Shown piece after piece: positions 8,706 to 17,237 of a stretch of DNA of 64,000 bases. A model generated the notes under the pieces. That model worked only from the letters and a program-made list of their open reading frames with translations. It did no database searches and was not told the origin of the DNA. How positions within the stretch are numbered: position 1 is the stretch's first letter; every line of letters starts with the position of its first letter. The translations under genes and the position numbers were made by a program. Origin of the DNA: Arthrobacter sp. ZGTC412 (GTDB lineage Bacteria > Actinomycetota > Actinomycetes > Actinomycetales > Micrococcaceae); assembly GCF_002929215.1 (NCBI RefSeq), contig NZ_PJII01000001.1:616951-680950 (forward strand), in the 5' to 3' direction.

Positions 8706-9386
8706 ATGGCCCTGAGCCCCTCCCACCGCCCGCCGCTGGCCGACGAAGTCACCGCGAAGCTTCGAACCATGATTCAATCCGGCGAGTGGCCCCTCCACCA
8801 GCGCATCCCGTCAGAGACCGGGCTGATAGCCGATCTCGGCGTCTCGCGCGGCACGCTCCGCGAGGCCATCAAGGCGCTCGCCCACAGCGGCATGCTGGAA
8901 GTCCGCCGCGGCGACGGCACCTACGTCCGTGCCACCAGCGAGATCTCCGGCGCTGCCCGGCGCATGTACCAGGACCACACCGAGGCCCACATCCTGGAAG
9001 TTCGGCTTGGCCTGGACGCGCAGGCGGCCCGGCTCGCGGCACGGAACGCAACGGCCGACGACGTCGCAGCCCTGAGAGCCCTCCTCGCCGACAGGAACGA
9101 GGCTTGGAGCTCGGCAGACTACGAGGGGTGGGCGCGGGCGGACTGGGGCTTCCATGAGCGGGTGGCGCAGGCGTCGGGCAACCCCCTGCTGCATGAGCTT
9201 TATGTCAGCTTCGGCGCCGTGGTTCACGAGGATCTACTGAAGCAACTCCGCCGCCCCGGCTTCGAGGGGCTCCAGCAGGAGGGGCACGACTTCCTGCTGG
9301 CAGCCGTTGAGCAACGGGACGAGGACGCGGCGATTGCCACTGTCAACACGAACTTGAACTCCTGCGCGGAATGGCTGGCCGGATAA
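8706..9386 (+). CDS. GntR-family regulator, FadR/FCD subfamily
   Basis: A 226-aa protein with an N-terminal winged helix (about 8-75). It shows the GntR pattern IPSETGLIADLGVSRGTLRE and the wing VRRGDGTYVR. A helical FCD ligand domain (about 90-220) carries the metal-binding acidic and histidine positions (EVRLGLDAQAARLAA, WGFHERVAQASGN). Members bind palindromic operators as dimers and release on metabolite binding. It is 6 bp downstream of the CynX-type permease, which suggests co-expression and autoregulation. The ligand is not inferable. Confidence 0.9.
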   Translation: MALSPSHRPPLADEVTAKLRTMIQSGEWPLHQRIPSETGLIADLGVSRGTLREAIKALAHSGMLEVRRGDGTYVRATSEISGAARRMYQDHTEAHILEVRLGLDAQAARLAARNATADDVAALRALLADRNEAWSSADYEGWARADWGFHERVAQASGNPLLHELYVSFGAVVHEDLLKQLRRPGFEGLQQEGHDFLLAAVEQRDEDAAIATVNTNLNSCAEWLAG

Positions 9387-9504
9387 TCCGGCCCTCGGGG
9401 TTTCAACCTTCCTTAATCGGTCAGTAGGCTTACTATCTGAGAAGGGTAGTATCCCTGCCGCGCACACGCGCGCCCAGGGCACCAGCCGACAATGAGGAGT
9501 CCCC

Positions 9505-10728
9505 ATGGCGCCAGCAACACGCGCGACCGACCACGGGCCGGGCAGCGACACCCCGCAGCCAGTATCCGCGGCCGGGTCAGCCCTGCAGCAGCAGGGACCC
9601 GCACCGGCAGCCACTGCAAGAAAGCGAGAACCCAAGCCCCCCGGCGCGCTGTGGGCAGACGGGCTGGGCAGGGTAGGCATCCGCTCGGCGCAGGTCCTGC
9701 TGATCCTGACAATCGCCGTCGTATCCGTTTACGCCCTGATGCAGATCAAGCTGTTGGTCATTCCCATTCTGATCGCGATCATCCTGGCAGCTGCCATCGG
9801 CCCGTTCGTCAACATGCTCCGGCGCCGCGGCTTACGCGGCGGCCTGGCCACGGCCATCGCCTTCATTGGGCTGCTGCTGGTACTGGGCGGCGTTTCCGCA
9901 GTGATTTACAACTCGGTCCGCAACCAGTGGGGTGAACTTGCACAGCAGGCTGCATCAGGGCTGGATGAGCTGGAGCAGTTCCTGCTCACTGGCCCCATCC
10001 CCCTCGAGCAGGCACAGCTGGACCAGGCACGCGAGGGGATCATTCAGTTCGCCACGAGCAGCCAGGTACGCTCAGGCGCCATCACGGGGCTGTCCGTGGT
10101 TACTGAGTTTCTTGCAGGGGCAAGCCTCGTGGTGATCATCCTGTTCTTCTTCCTCAAGGACGGCGCCAAAATCTGGAACTTCTTCCTCCGCCCCTTCAAG
10201 GGGGAACGCGAGGCCAAGCTGCGCCGGGTAGGCAGCCGCACCCTTGAGGTCCTTGGCGGCTACGTCCGGGGCACCGCCATCGTTGCGCTGGTGGACTCAG
10301 TAGCCATCGGGGCCGCGCTGCTGATCATGCAGGTTCCGCTGGCCATACCGCTGGCCATCATCGTTTTCATCGGAGCCTTCGTCCCGCTCGTGGGAGCAAC
10401 CGTTGCCGGCATCCTCGCCGCCCTGGTGGCCCTCGTGGCCAACGGTCCCGTGGTGGCGCTGATTGTGGTGGCAGTAGTCATCGCCGTCAACCAGCTTGAG
10501 GGTGACCTGCTGCAGCCGATCGTGATGGGCAAGTCGCTGCAACTCCATGCCCTGGTGATCCTGATGGCACTGACCGCTGGAACCATCCTGGCAGGCATCG
10601 TGGGCGCGGTGCTGTCCGTCCCGCTGGCCGCCGTCGCCTGGGCCATCATCCAGGTGTGGACGGCCGAGGATCCGAACATGGAGGACATGAACCCGGACCT
10701 GCCACCGCCCAACAGCCAGCCCATCTAA
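9505..10728 (+). CDS. AI-2E family transporter
   Basis: A 407-aa polytopic membrane protein. A cytosolic N-terminus of about 55 residues, rich in Pro, Gln and Ala, precedes paired hydrophobic segments, a soluble loop (about 140-200) and a C-terminal membrane block. It shows family signatures such as GAFVPLVGATVAG and the conserved NQLEGDLLQPIVMGKS. Members export varied solutes or act as Na+/H+ antiporters; the name comes from one E. coli relative, and AI-2 transport is not implied. A clear ribosome site (TGAGGAG) precedes the ATG. The gene stands alone and ends at a strong bidirectional terminator. Confidence 0.9.
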   Translation: MAPATRATDHGPGSDTPQPVSAAGSALQQQGPAPAATARKREPKPPGALWADGLGRVGIRSAQVLLILTIAVVSVYALMQIKLLVIPILIAIILAAAIGPFVNMLRRRGLRGGLATAIAFIGLLLVLGGVSAVIYNSVRNQWGELAQQAASGLDELEQFLLTGPIPLEQAQLDQAREGIIQFATSSQVRSGAITGLSVVTEFLAGASLVVIILFFFLKDGAKIWNFFLRPFKGEREAKLRRVGSRTLEVLGGYVRGTAIVALVDSVAIGAALLIMQVPLAIPLAIIVFIGAFVPLVGATVAGILAALVALVANGPVVALIVVAVVIAVNQLEGDLLQPIVMGKSLQLHALVILMALTAGTILAGIVGAVLSVPLAAVAWAIIQVWTAEDPNMEDMNPDLPPPNSQPI

Positions 10729-10752
10729 GGGCTGCCGGTCGACTGTATCGAC

Positions 10753-10806
10753 GCACAAAAAAGGATGGCGCACCCGGTATTCCGGCTGCGCCATCCTTTT
10801 TGTGTG
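10753..10806. terminator. bidirectional rho-independent terminator
   Basis: A long stem, AAAAAAGGATGGCGCA against TGCGCCATCCTTTTT, encloses a GC-rich loop. It has T-runs on both strands and sits between the convergent AI-2E gene and the membrane protein gene ending at 10835. Confidence 0.93.
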
Positions 10807-10834
10807 TCGTCACTTCATCTTGACGGCTGAGTGA

Positions 10835-11371
10835 TTACTTCTGCAGGCCCGCGAACACGTTCTTGGGCCGCTGCATCTCGCCGTGCTTGGCACCAAGGAT
10901 CACAACGAGTCCGGCGAAACCGGGGATGACCCACTGCAGCATCTTGAGCTGTTGCTGGGCAGCCTTGAGCTCGTCGGAAGCATCGGGCCGCGGCTCGGTG
11001 GCGCCCTCGGCACCCTCAGCTGCGAGCTTCTCGACCTTCTTGCCAAGGATCCCGGAGTACAGGGTTACAGCTGCGCCCACCACCGTCACCGCCGTCTTGA
11101 TCACGGTGTCCCGGGCAACGCCGTCCTGCTGTGCGATGCGTTCCTTGTTCTCCCACGCGATGGCGAGGTCCGCCACCAGGTGTGAGGCAAACGCCGCCGT
11201 CTGGAAGGGTGCCCATTTCATCCAGCCGGCGCTGGAAAGGCGGGTGCGCTCGGCGGGGTCCTTGGCTTCCGCTGATGCGCCGTTCAGGCCGATGGCACCC
11301 ATCAGGGATCCACCGAACCACGCTGCTGCCGTCAGATCGTGGACTGACCGGGCAATGAGATTTCCTGCCAT
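10835..11371 (-). CDS. conserved membrane protein of unknown function
   Basis: A 178-aa protein with three or four hydrophobic helices: near the N-terminus (AAAWFGGSLMGAIGL), around LVADLAIAWE, around VVGAAVTLYSGILG, and near the C-terminus (VIPGFAGLVVILGA). An acidic linker lies before the last. I chose the ATG of MAGNLIA because AGGA is 9 nt upstream; an ATG three codons earlier overlaps the site. I do not recognise a named domain. Its promoter region contains the GTAAG-N4-CTTAC palindrome shared with the divergent gene at 11525. Confidence 0.75.
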   Translation of the reverse strand: MAGNLIARSVHDLTAAAWFGGSLMGAIGLNGASAEAKDPAERTRLSSAGWMKWAPFQTAAFASHLVADLAIAWENKERIAQQDGVARDTVIKTAVTVVGAAVTLYSGILGKKVEKLAAEGAEGATEPRPDASDELKAAQQQLKMLQWVIPGFAGLVVILGAKHGEMQRPKNVFAGLQK

Positions 11372-11459
11372 GATGTGCATTCCTAACGTTGAACTGGTTG
11401 AGATGCCGCGCCTGCGGACTTCACTTGCTGTGTCCCATCGAGGTCATGGTCCGCCTATG

Positions 11460-11473
11460 GTAAGCACACTTAC
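11460..11473. promoter_or_regulatory. palindrome GTAAGCACACTTAC, candidate operator
   Basis: Perfect half-sites GTAAG and CTTAC are separated by CACA, in the divergent promoter region between 11371 and 11525. A second site with the same spacing occurs at 52959-52970. Confidence 0.45.
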
Positions 11474-11524
11474 TAATGTTACGAAAGCCCGTCTTGCTCG
11501 GGCAGACCGCGTAATATCGTCGTC

Positions 11525-11815
11525 ATGGGAACTACTGGGAGTTTGTTTGGCTGGGCCTTCGGAGACCCCGCCCGTGAAGATGACGGCAGCTACGTTGACG
11601 GGCTTCAGCGCGAGGCGTACGGGAATGCGCGCGACACCGCCAAAGCCAAGGGCGTGGCTGTTGTGGCAGGCTCTGAGGTCTTTACGGTGTTGAGCGCGGA
11701 CGATTCCCTGGTGGAGCTGGACAACGCACCCGGAAAGCTTGTGGTCCGCTGCACCGTTCACGTCGAGGGACCCGGCGCGGATAAGATGCGTGCCGAAGGG
11801 CCCATGAACGGCTGA
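11525..11815 (+). CDS. hypothetical protein (96 aa)
   Basis: A small soluble protein with no signal or membrane segment. It begins MGTTGSLFGWAFGDP and has a central beta-rich stretch (VAVVAGSEVFTVLS, KLVVRCTVHVEGPG). I do not recognise the family. It is 3 bp upstream of the DUF1206 gene and should be co-transcribed with it. Codon use matches the neighbours, so the frame is likely real. Confidence 0.6.
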   Translation: MGTTGSLFGWAFGDPAREDDGSYVDGLQREAYGNARDTAKAKGVAVVAGSEVFTVLSADDSLVELDNAPGKLVVRCTVHVEGPGADKMRAEGPMNG

Positions 11816-11818
11816 CCT

Positions 11819-12646
11819 GTGTCGGACATCGAATCCACCATCAGCCAGGCCGCGGACGCCGTCGAGGACGCCTCCAACCATCCCGCCCTGGACGTCCTGG
11901 CCCGGACAGGGTTTGCCGTGATGGCCCTGCTGCATGTCATTATCGGGGCCATCGCCGTCGCAGTGGCTTTTGGCCAGCCCGGAGAGGCGGAACCCACCGG
12001 GGCCATTGAACAGCTGGCCGCCAACTCGTGGGGCCCAGCGGTGATGTGGGCCTGTGTGCTGGCGTGCTTCGGCCTGGGATTGTGGCAGGCGAGCGAAGCC
12101 ACCCTGAGGGCGCGGCGCCTGCCCCGCAAGGAACGGGTCTCCAAGCTTATTTCGTCGGGCTTCCTGGCCATCGCCTACACCAGCGTTGGGCTCAGCTTCG
12201 CCGGTTTCGCCGTGGGGCTGCGAGGGGACTCCAGTGAAAGGACGAGCGATTTCAGCGCGTCGCTGATGGCCACACCCTTGGGGCTGTGGGCACTGGTGGC
12301 GCTGGGCCTGACCATCATTGGGATCGGGATCTACTTCGTATTCAAGGGGGTCCGGCGCGGTTTCAAGGACGAACTCTTTCACTTCGACGGCACCCGGCGC
12401 GGCCGGCTCATCGACACCCTTGGCGTCACCGGCCACATCTCCAAAGGCGCCGCCCTCGGCCTTACCGGGCTGCTGTTTGTGATCGCCGCCGCCAAGCACA
12501 GCCCCGAGGAGTCCACCGGACTGGACGGCGGCCTCAAAGCCCTCCGGGACCATCCCTTCGGCCCGTATCTGCTGGTGGCCATCGGGGCAGGATTCATTGC
12601 CTACGGAATTTTCGCCCTGATCCGGTCGAGGTTCGGACGCATGTAG
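11819..12646 (+). CDS. DUF1206 membrane protein
   Basis: A 275-aa membrane protein made of three repeats, each a pair of hydrophobic helices. Repeats start near LDVLARTGFAVMALLHVIIG, near KLISSGFLAIAYTSVGLSF, and near GHISKGAALGLTGLLFVIAA. This threefold helix-hairpin arrangement is the DUF1206 pattern. Function is unknown in the family. The start is a GTG 3 bp after the upstream small gene, so the pair is probably translationally linked. The next gene begins 28 bp downstream on the same strand. Confidence 0.88.
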   Translation: MSDIESTISQAADAVEDASNHPALDVLARTGFAVMALLHVIIGAIAVAVAFGQPGEAEPTGAIEQLAANSWGPAVMWACVLACFGLGLWQASEATLRARRLPRKERVSKLISSGFLAIAYTSVGLSFAGFAVGLRGDSSERTSDFSASLMATPLGLWALVALGLTIIGIGIYFVFKGVRRGFKDELFHFDGTRRGRLIDTLGVTGHISKGAALGLTGLLFVIAAAKHSPEESTGLDGGLKALRDHPFGPYLLVAIGAGFIAYGIFALIRSRFGRM

Positions 12647-12674
12647 TTCCACCTTTTATGGGTAGGAAGGAAGC

Positions 12675-13934
12675 ATGACACATTTCTTGAGGGAGCAACC
12701 AGCCGACGGCGGCAGGGCGCGGGACGTGGTCCCCAGTGTCACAGAGACGGCCGGCCGGGCTTTTGCTGCCCTGTTCCGGCTCCTTAAGGTGGCCCGCCCC
12801 GACCGGCCGATCCACCCCAAGGGCATTGGCCTGACCGGTGAATTGACCAGGACCGGGAACTCCGGCGAGCCGAGCGGCCTGGACTGGCTCGACTCTTCAG
12901 GCATCGATCCCGTTGCAGCGCGGTTTTCGCGTTCGGCCGGGTTGCCGGAGAGGCTTCCGGACGTCCTGGGGCTCGCGCTCCGCGCGGCACCGTCCAGCAT
13001 CGGCGCTTCAGGGACGGCAGACGACGGCGGCCCGGCAGACGTGCTGTTTGCCTCCACCGGCTGGAATGTTCCCGGGAGGTTCCTGCTCCAGCCCAAGCTC
13101 GACGTCTCCTCGGCCACCTTCACCACACTGATGCCCTACCGCGGCCGGAGGGGTCCCGTACTCCTGGGGCTTCGGACCATAAGCCTGCAGGCGGGATCCG
13201 TCACGGCCGGCGAGTGGGTACTGGGGTTGTATTGGGCCACACCCGCCGGGCAGTGGCGGCAGTGCGGGGAACTGCGGCTGCGGGCCGCCCCGGAACCGGC
13301 TGACACTTCCCTGCGCTTCAATCCCCTCAAGAACCAGCCGCCCGGCGCACAGACCTACGCCTGGACGCGCCGCCTGCGGGAGCGCTCCTACCGGACGGCA
13401 CAGCAGCCCGCACCACCCGCCGTCGCGCGTTCTGCCGCCGACAGCACTCCGGCGGGAAACCACACCAGCCCTGCCACCTCAGGAAGGAACACCATGTCCA
13501 CCGTGTCCCAGCTGTTCAACACCCCTGCCGCTGACGTCTGGCGGGTGATTGCCGATGGCTGGCTGTACTCCGGCTGGGTTGTGGGCGCCTCCCGTATCCG
13601 CGCCGTGGATGACACCTGGCCGCAGGTCGGAGCCCGCCTTCATCACTCCGTAGGCGCCTGGCCGCTGGTGATCAACGACAGCACCAGGGTGACCGCCGTC
13701 GAACCCGGAAAGTCCCTGGAACTGGTGGCTCGCGGCTGGCCGATGGGCGAAGCCAAGGTGGCCATCACGCTTCAGGACCAGGGCGGGCAATGCCTGGTCA
13801 CCGTGGCAGAGGACGCCATTCGCGGTCCGGGCAAGAAGGTTCCCAAGGTTATGCGGGACCCGATGATCACGGTGCGGAACCGCGAGACCCTGAAGCGCCT
13901 GGAGCTGATGGCGGTGGGCGGGGCGGGGAAGTAG
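12675..13934 (+). CDS. fusion: catalase-like/'phosphodiesterase'-type N-terminus plus SRPBCC domain
   Basis: A single 419-aa frame joins two modules. Residues 1 to about 235 contain IHPKGIGLTGELTRTG and RLPDVLGLALR, the look of proteins often labelled phosphodiesterase in Micrococcaceae. They also recall catalase-fold proteins lacking haem ligands; I cannot decide between these. A Pro/Ala/Ser linker follows. Residues 274-419 form a START/SRPBCC hydrophobic-pocket domain. An internal ATG at 13494 (MSTVSQLF) has AGGAAGGA 5 nt upstream, so a free SRPBCC protein of 146 aa may also be made. A hairpin at 13966-14027 follows. Confidence 0.7.
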   Translation: MTHFLREQPADGGRARDVVPSVTETAGRAFAALFRLLKVARPDRPIHPKGIGLTGELTRTGNSGEPSGLDWLDSSGIDPVAARFSRSAGLPERLPDVLGLALRAAPSSIGASGTADDGGPADVLFASTGWNVPGRFLLQPKLDVSSATFTTLMPYRGRRGPVLLGLRTISLQAGSVTAGEWVLGLYWATPAGQWRQCGELRLRAAPEPADTSLRFNPLKNQPPGAQTYAWTRRLRERSYRTAQQPAPPAVARSAADSTPAGNHTSPATSGRNTMSTVSQLFNTPAADVWRVIADGWLYSGWVVGASRIRAVDDTWPQVGARLHHSVGAWPLVINDSTRVTAVEPGKSLELVARGWPMGEAKVAITLQDQGGQCLVTVAEDAIRGPGKKVPKVMRDPMITVRNRETLKRLELMAVGGAGK

Positions 13935-13965
13935 CGAAGCCGGGTTAATTGGACGCCGCTTAAAG

Positions 13966-14027
13966 CAGCGGGGCCACGTGCCGCCCAAAGCCCTCACCGG
14001 GTGGGACGGCACGTGGCCCCGCTTCGT
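13966..14027. terminator. long GC-rich hairpin between convergent genes
   Basis: A 17-bp perfect stem, AGCGGGGCCACGTGCCG against its complement, encloses a loop of about 28 nt. T-runs are weak (GCTTTAAG on the minus side). It is the only candidate terminator for the fusion gene and for fprA. Confidence 0.7.
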
Positions 14028-14037
14028 AGCTAAACGA

Positions 14038-15504
14038 CTAGACCTGCGCGGAGACGCCGTCGCGGGAAATGGCAACCATGTCCTCGCGCGGCACTACCTT
14101 GATGCGCTCACGCTTGACCTCGACGCCGTGCGAACCGCCGGCCTCCGTGGCGGCTGCACCGAGGGCCAGCTCGTGGGCGTCCAGCGCCAGCCAGCCTTCC
14201 CAGCTGGTGAACTTCACGCCGCGGGCGTCGAGGAGGTCGACGACGGCCTCCGCCTCGGGCACGGCGGCGACCGGCAGGTTTTCGCGGTCCTCCAGCAGGT
14301 AGGTGACAGTCTCAAGGGCGTCGCCCTTGGTGTGGCCGATCAGGCCGACCGGTCCGCGCTTGATCCAGCCGGTTGCGTAGATGCCCGGCACGTGCTGGCC
14401 GGCGGCGTCCAGGACGCGGCCGCCGTCGTTCGTTACCACGCCCTTCTTGTGGTCGAACTCAACGTCCGGCAGGGCCGAACCAAAGTAGCCGATGGCGCGG
14501 TACACGGCCTGCACAGGGTAGTCCACGAACTCGCCGGTGCCGCGGGCGTTGCCCGTGCCGTCCAGCTCGGTGCGCTCGAACTTGATGCCGGCAACCTTGC
14601 CCGGCGTCTCGGCGTCGTCATAAATTTCTACCGGGCTGTGCAGGAAGTGCAGGTGCAGGCGGCGGGAGGCCTTCAGCTCGGAAAGGTCCTCGGGCTGCTC
14701 CGCGATCCAGTTGGTGAGCGTGCCCACCATGGTCTTGGTTTGGTTGTTCGTCTGGATCTGGCGGTCGGATTCCTCGTCGAACTCGAAGTCCTCCGGATAC
14801 AGGATGATGTCCACGTCCTTGGAGTGGGACAGCTCGCGCAGCTCCAGCGGGGTGAACTTGACCTGGGCAGGGCCGCGGCGGCCGAAGACGTGCACGTCGG
14901 TGACGGGCGAGTTCTTCAGGCCGGCGTAGACGTTGTCAGGGATTTCGGAGACCAGCAGGTCATCGGCGTGCTTGGACAGGACACGGGCCACGTCCAAAGC
15001 GACGTTGCCGTTGCCGATCACGGCGATTTCCTTGGCCTCCAGCGGCCACTCGCGGGGGACGTCCGGGTGGCCGTCGTACCAGGAGACGAAATCCGCGCCG
15101 CCGTAGGAGCCGTCCAGCTCGACGCCGGGAATGTTCAGGTCCGCGTCCTTGATGGCGCCGGTGGCAAAGATGACGGCGTCGTAGTGGGTGCGGAGGTCCT
15201 CGATGCTGAGGTCCGTGCCGTAGTCCACGTTGCCGAAGAAGCGGATGTCGCCGCGGTCCAGGACTTTGTGCAGGGCGTTGACGATGCCCTTGATGCGGGG
15301 GTGGTCCGGGGCCACGCCGTAGCGGATCAGGCCGTAGGGTGCCGGGTAGCGGTCAAAGAGGTCGATGCTGACGGTCAGCTCGCCGCTCTTGACGGCTTCG
15401 CTCTTGGTGAGGATGTCCGCGGCGTAGACGCCTGCCGGGCCGGAGCCCACGACGGCGACGCGCAGCGGACGTTCGGCAGAACCTACGGTGGTGCTTGATG
15501 ACAC
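14038..15504 (-). CDS. fprA: NADPH-ferredoxin/adrenodoxin-type reductase (FprA-like)
   Basis: A 488-aa flavoprotein of the adrenodoxin-reductase group. The N-terminal FAD site is VVGSGPAGVYAADIL, the NADP site is IGNGNVALDVARVL, and the RYGVAPDHPRIK segment is diagnostic for this family. It moves electrons from NADPH to ferredoxin. Lying 97 bp downstream of the siroheme synthase in a sulfur-assimilation region, it is the obvious electron supplier for the ferredoxin-dependent sulfite reductase at 28447. That pairing is an inference from location and chemistry. Length is normal for the family. Confidence 0.9.
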   Translation of the reverse strand: MSSSTTVGSAERPLRVAVVGSGPAGVYAADILTKSEAVKSGELTVSIDLFDRYPAPYGLIRYGVAPDHPRIKGIVNALHKVLDRGDIRFFGNVDYGTDLSIEDLRTHYDAVIFATGAIKDADLNIPGVELDGSYGGADFVSWYDGHPDVPREWPLEAKEIAVIGNGNVALDVARVLSKHADDLLVSEIPDNVYAGLKNSPVTDVHVFGRRGPAQVKFTPLELRELSHSKDVDIILYPEDFEFDEESDRQIQTNNQTKTMVGTLTNWIAEQPEDLSELKASRRLHLHFLHSPVEIYDDAETPGKVAGIKFERTELDGTGNARGTGEFVDYPVQAVYRAIGYFGSALPDVEFDHKKGVVTNDGGRVLDAAGQHVPGIYATGWIKRGPVGLIGHTKGDALETVTYLLEDRENLPVAAVPEAEAVVDLLDARGVKFTSWEGWLALDAHELALGAAATEAGGSHGVEVKRERIKVVPREDMVAISRDGVSAQV

Positions 15505-15601
15505 GGCTGTGTTCCTTTTCTTCGATCCGTCCCAACTGGCTCGCAGATAACGCCCTCAAACTGCGTTTTCGGTGCGTGAAGTGCGAGCTGGCTGGGTGGG
15601 G

Positions 15602-16891
15602 CTAGGTGGTGAGGACGCGGGGCTTGTCCGGGGTGGAGCTGGGAGTCTTGCGGGGGCTGTTCGGGGTGATGGTGCTGTAGTCAGCGGTTTTGAAGTGCGA
15701 CGGCGCGAAGGGGCTTACGCGCACCACGTCACCGATGACAATCACTGCGGGATTTGCGACGCCGGCGGCTTCCGCCTGGTCCGCAATTGAACCGAGGGTG
15801 CCGATGGTTACGCGCTGGTTCGGCAAATAGCCGTTTTCCACAATACCAACCGGGGTGTCGCCGGGCAGACCGGCTTTGCCCAGAGCGGACGCCGATTCGC
15901 GCAACTGGCCCACGCCCATCAGCAGGACAACGGTGTGGTCCGGACGGGCCGGAACTTCCGACAGTTCCTCGTGGCCGGTCACCACGCTGAAGCCCTTGGC
16001 CAGGCCGCGGTGCGTGACGGGAATGCCGGCGGCGGCGGGAACGGAGATCGCGGACGTAACGCCGGAAACCACTTCAACCTCGACGCCGTGCTGCCGGCAG
16101 TATTCGGCTTCCTCGCCACCGCGGCCCAGGACATAGGGGTCGCCGCCCTTGAGCCGGACCACGCGGTGGCCTTTCAGGGCTTCTTCAACGAGGATCCGGT
16201 TGATCTCTGACTGCGGGACGGGGTGGTGGCCGGGGGTCTTGCCGACCTCGATGACGCGGACGTCGGGGGCCAGTTCGTTCAGGAGTTCGCGCGGGCCCAG
16301 GCGGTCTGCCACGACGACGTCGGCCTGGCCCAGGAGCCTGCGGCCGCGGACGGTGATGAGGCCGGTGTCGCCGGGCCCGCCACCCACCAGGGCGACACTT
16401 CCCGCGGAAGCCCGGCGACGGCGAAGCGGCAGGTCCCCGGTTTCGAGCGCTGTGGCGACGGCATCACGGACGGCCATGGCACGGCGCGGGTCTCCCCCGG
16501 CGTTGACGGCGATTTTTACGTCGTCCACCTCGGCGACGGCGGGGGTCCAGGCGGCGGAGGCTTCATGGTCGGAGGCGTTGACGCACCAGATGCGCTGTGC
16601 CTCGGCGTCGGCGGACACCTGGGCGTCCACAGCGGAATTGCCGGTGGCGGTCTGGACGAACCAGGCGCCGTCGACGTCGGACGAATCGTAGGTGCGCGGC
16701 TCCCAGGTGAGCAGGCCGGCGTCAGCCAGTTCCCGTAGCGCGTCAGAGGCAACAGGAGCTACGACGGTGACCCGCGCACCGGCGTCGAGCAGTCCCTTGG
16801 CGCGGCGGGCAGCCACCGGGCCGCCGCCCACCACCAGCACGGGGCGGCCAAGCAGCCGCAGCGCTGTGGGGTAAATATCCTGAATTGCCAT
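15602..16891 (-). CDS. cysG: siroheme synthase: precorrin-2 dehydrogenase fused to uroporphyrinogen-III methyltransferase
   Basis: A 429-aa two-domain enzyme. Residues 1 to about 150 form the NAD-dependent dehydrogenase part (VLVVGGGPVAARRAKGLLDA). Residues about 160-400 are the SAM uroporphyrinogen-III C-methyltransferase (LVGGGPGDTGLITVRG, VRLKGGDPYVLGRGGEE, SGVTSAISVPAAAGIPVTHRG). It makes precorrin-2 and then sirohydrochlorin; iron insertion may be completed by CbiX at 30247. Siroheme is the cofactor of the sulfite reductase in this window. The upstream region carries two GTGACGC elements like those before sir. The last 35 residues are a polar Ser/Pro/Thr tail. Confidence 0.93.
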   Translation of the reverse strand: MAIQDIYPTALRLLGRPVLVVGGGPVAARRAKGLLDAGARVTVVAPVASDALRELADAGLLTWEPRTYDSSDVDGAWFVQTATGNSAVDAQVSADAEAQRIWCVNASDHEASAAWTPAVAEVDDVKIAVNAGGDPRRAMAVRDAVATALETGDLPLRRRRASAGSVALVGGGPGDTGLITVRGRRLLGQADVVVADRLGPRELLNELAPDVRVIEVGKTPGHHPVPQSEINRILVEEALKGHRVVRLKGGDPYVLGRGGEEAEYCRQHGVEVEVVSGVTSAISVPAAAGIPVTHRGLAKGFSVVTGHEELSEVPARPDHTVVLLMGVGQLRESASALGKAGLPGDTPVGIVENGYLPNQRVTIGTLGSIADQAEAAGVANPAVIVIGDVVRVSPFAPSHFKTADYSTITPNSPRKTPSSTPDKPRVLTT

Positions 16892-16908
16892 GAATCAACG
16901 GTAGGGCC

Positions 16909-16923
16909 GCGTCACAATGGCCC
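16909..16923 (-). promoter_or_regulatory. GGGCCATTGTGACGC box upstream of cysG
   Basis: This 15-bp element lies 17 nt before the cysG start. It matches the element at 30220-30234 before sir in 14 of 15 positions (GGGCCTTTGTGACGC). It probably belongs to a shared sulfur-responsive control region. Confidence 0.5.
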
Positions 16924-16953
16924 ACAAAGGCCGAGCAACACCAGTTCACGTAA

Positions 16954-16969
16954 GGTAACGCTGCGTCAC
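16954..16969 (-). promoter_or_regulatory. sulfur box GTGACGCAGCGTTACC upstream of cysG
   Basis: It fits the pattern GTGACNCNNCGTTNCC found before sir (30235-30250) and before the sulfonate-type binding protein (22294-22309). It lies 62 nt before the cysG start. Confidence 0.5.
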
Positions 16970-17191
16970 ACTTTCCTGACCAAAGGATTTTCCGTTCCGA
17001 CGGTGAGCAGTTCGGACAGGTCATGCCGCAACAGTCGCAGGGGCGGATTGCAGACGGCTTTCTTTGAAATCGGGCGGTCCAACTGAGCTAAACAAGGGCT
17101 GGCTGGGACGGCGGTTTCCTTGCCTTCACGGGCCGCCGGGAGCAGGGCTGCGTCCGATCCAAAACTGTCCGTGACTCACCATACAATTACT

Positions 17192-17212
17192 CCGATCGGG
17201 CTCGCCGATCGG
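17192..17212. repeat. paired CCGATCGG palindromes
   Basis: Two identical 8-bp palindromes are separated by GCTCG, just upstream of the secreted repeat protein gene. They could be an operator pair or fold into a hairpin in the mRNA leader. Confidence 0.5.
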
Positions 17213-17237
17213 TCTCATATGGGGGAAGGGGACTCAT

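Larger units (their letters stand above)
16892..17237. other. divergent promoter region between cysG and the secreted repeat protein
   Basis: It holds the two sulfur-box elements for cysG, a TACAAT -10-like element at 17182-17187 for the rightward gene, and two CCGATCGG palindromes (17192-17199 and 17205-17212) separated by 5 nt. No gene is seen. Confidence 0.5.

Noticed and set aside
9423-9434. AGTAGGCTTACT upstream of the AI-2E gene as a third TAAG-CTTA operator.
   Set aside because: The half-sites have no 4-nt spacer and one is imperfect, so it does not match the other two sites.
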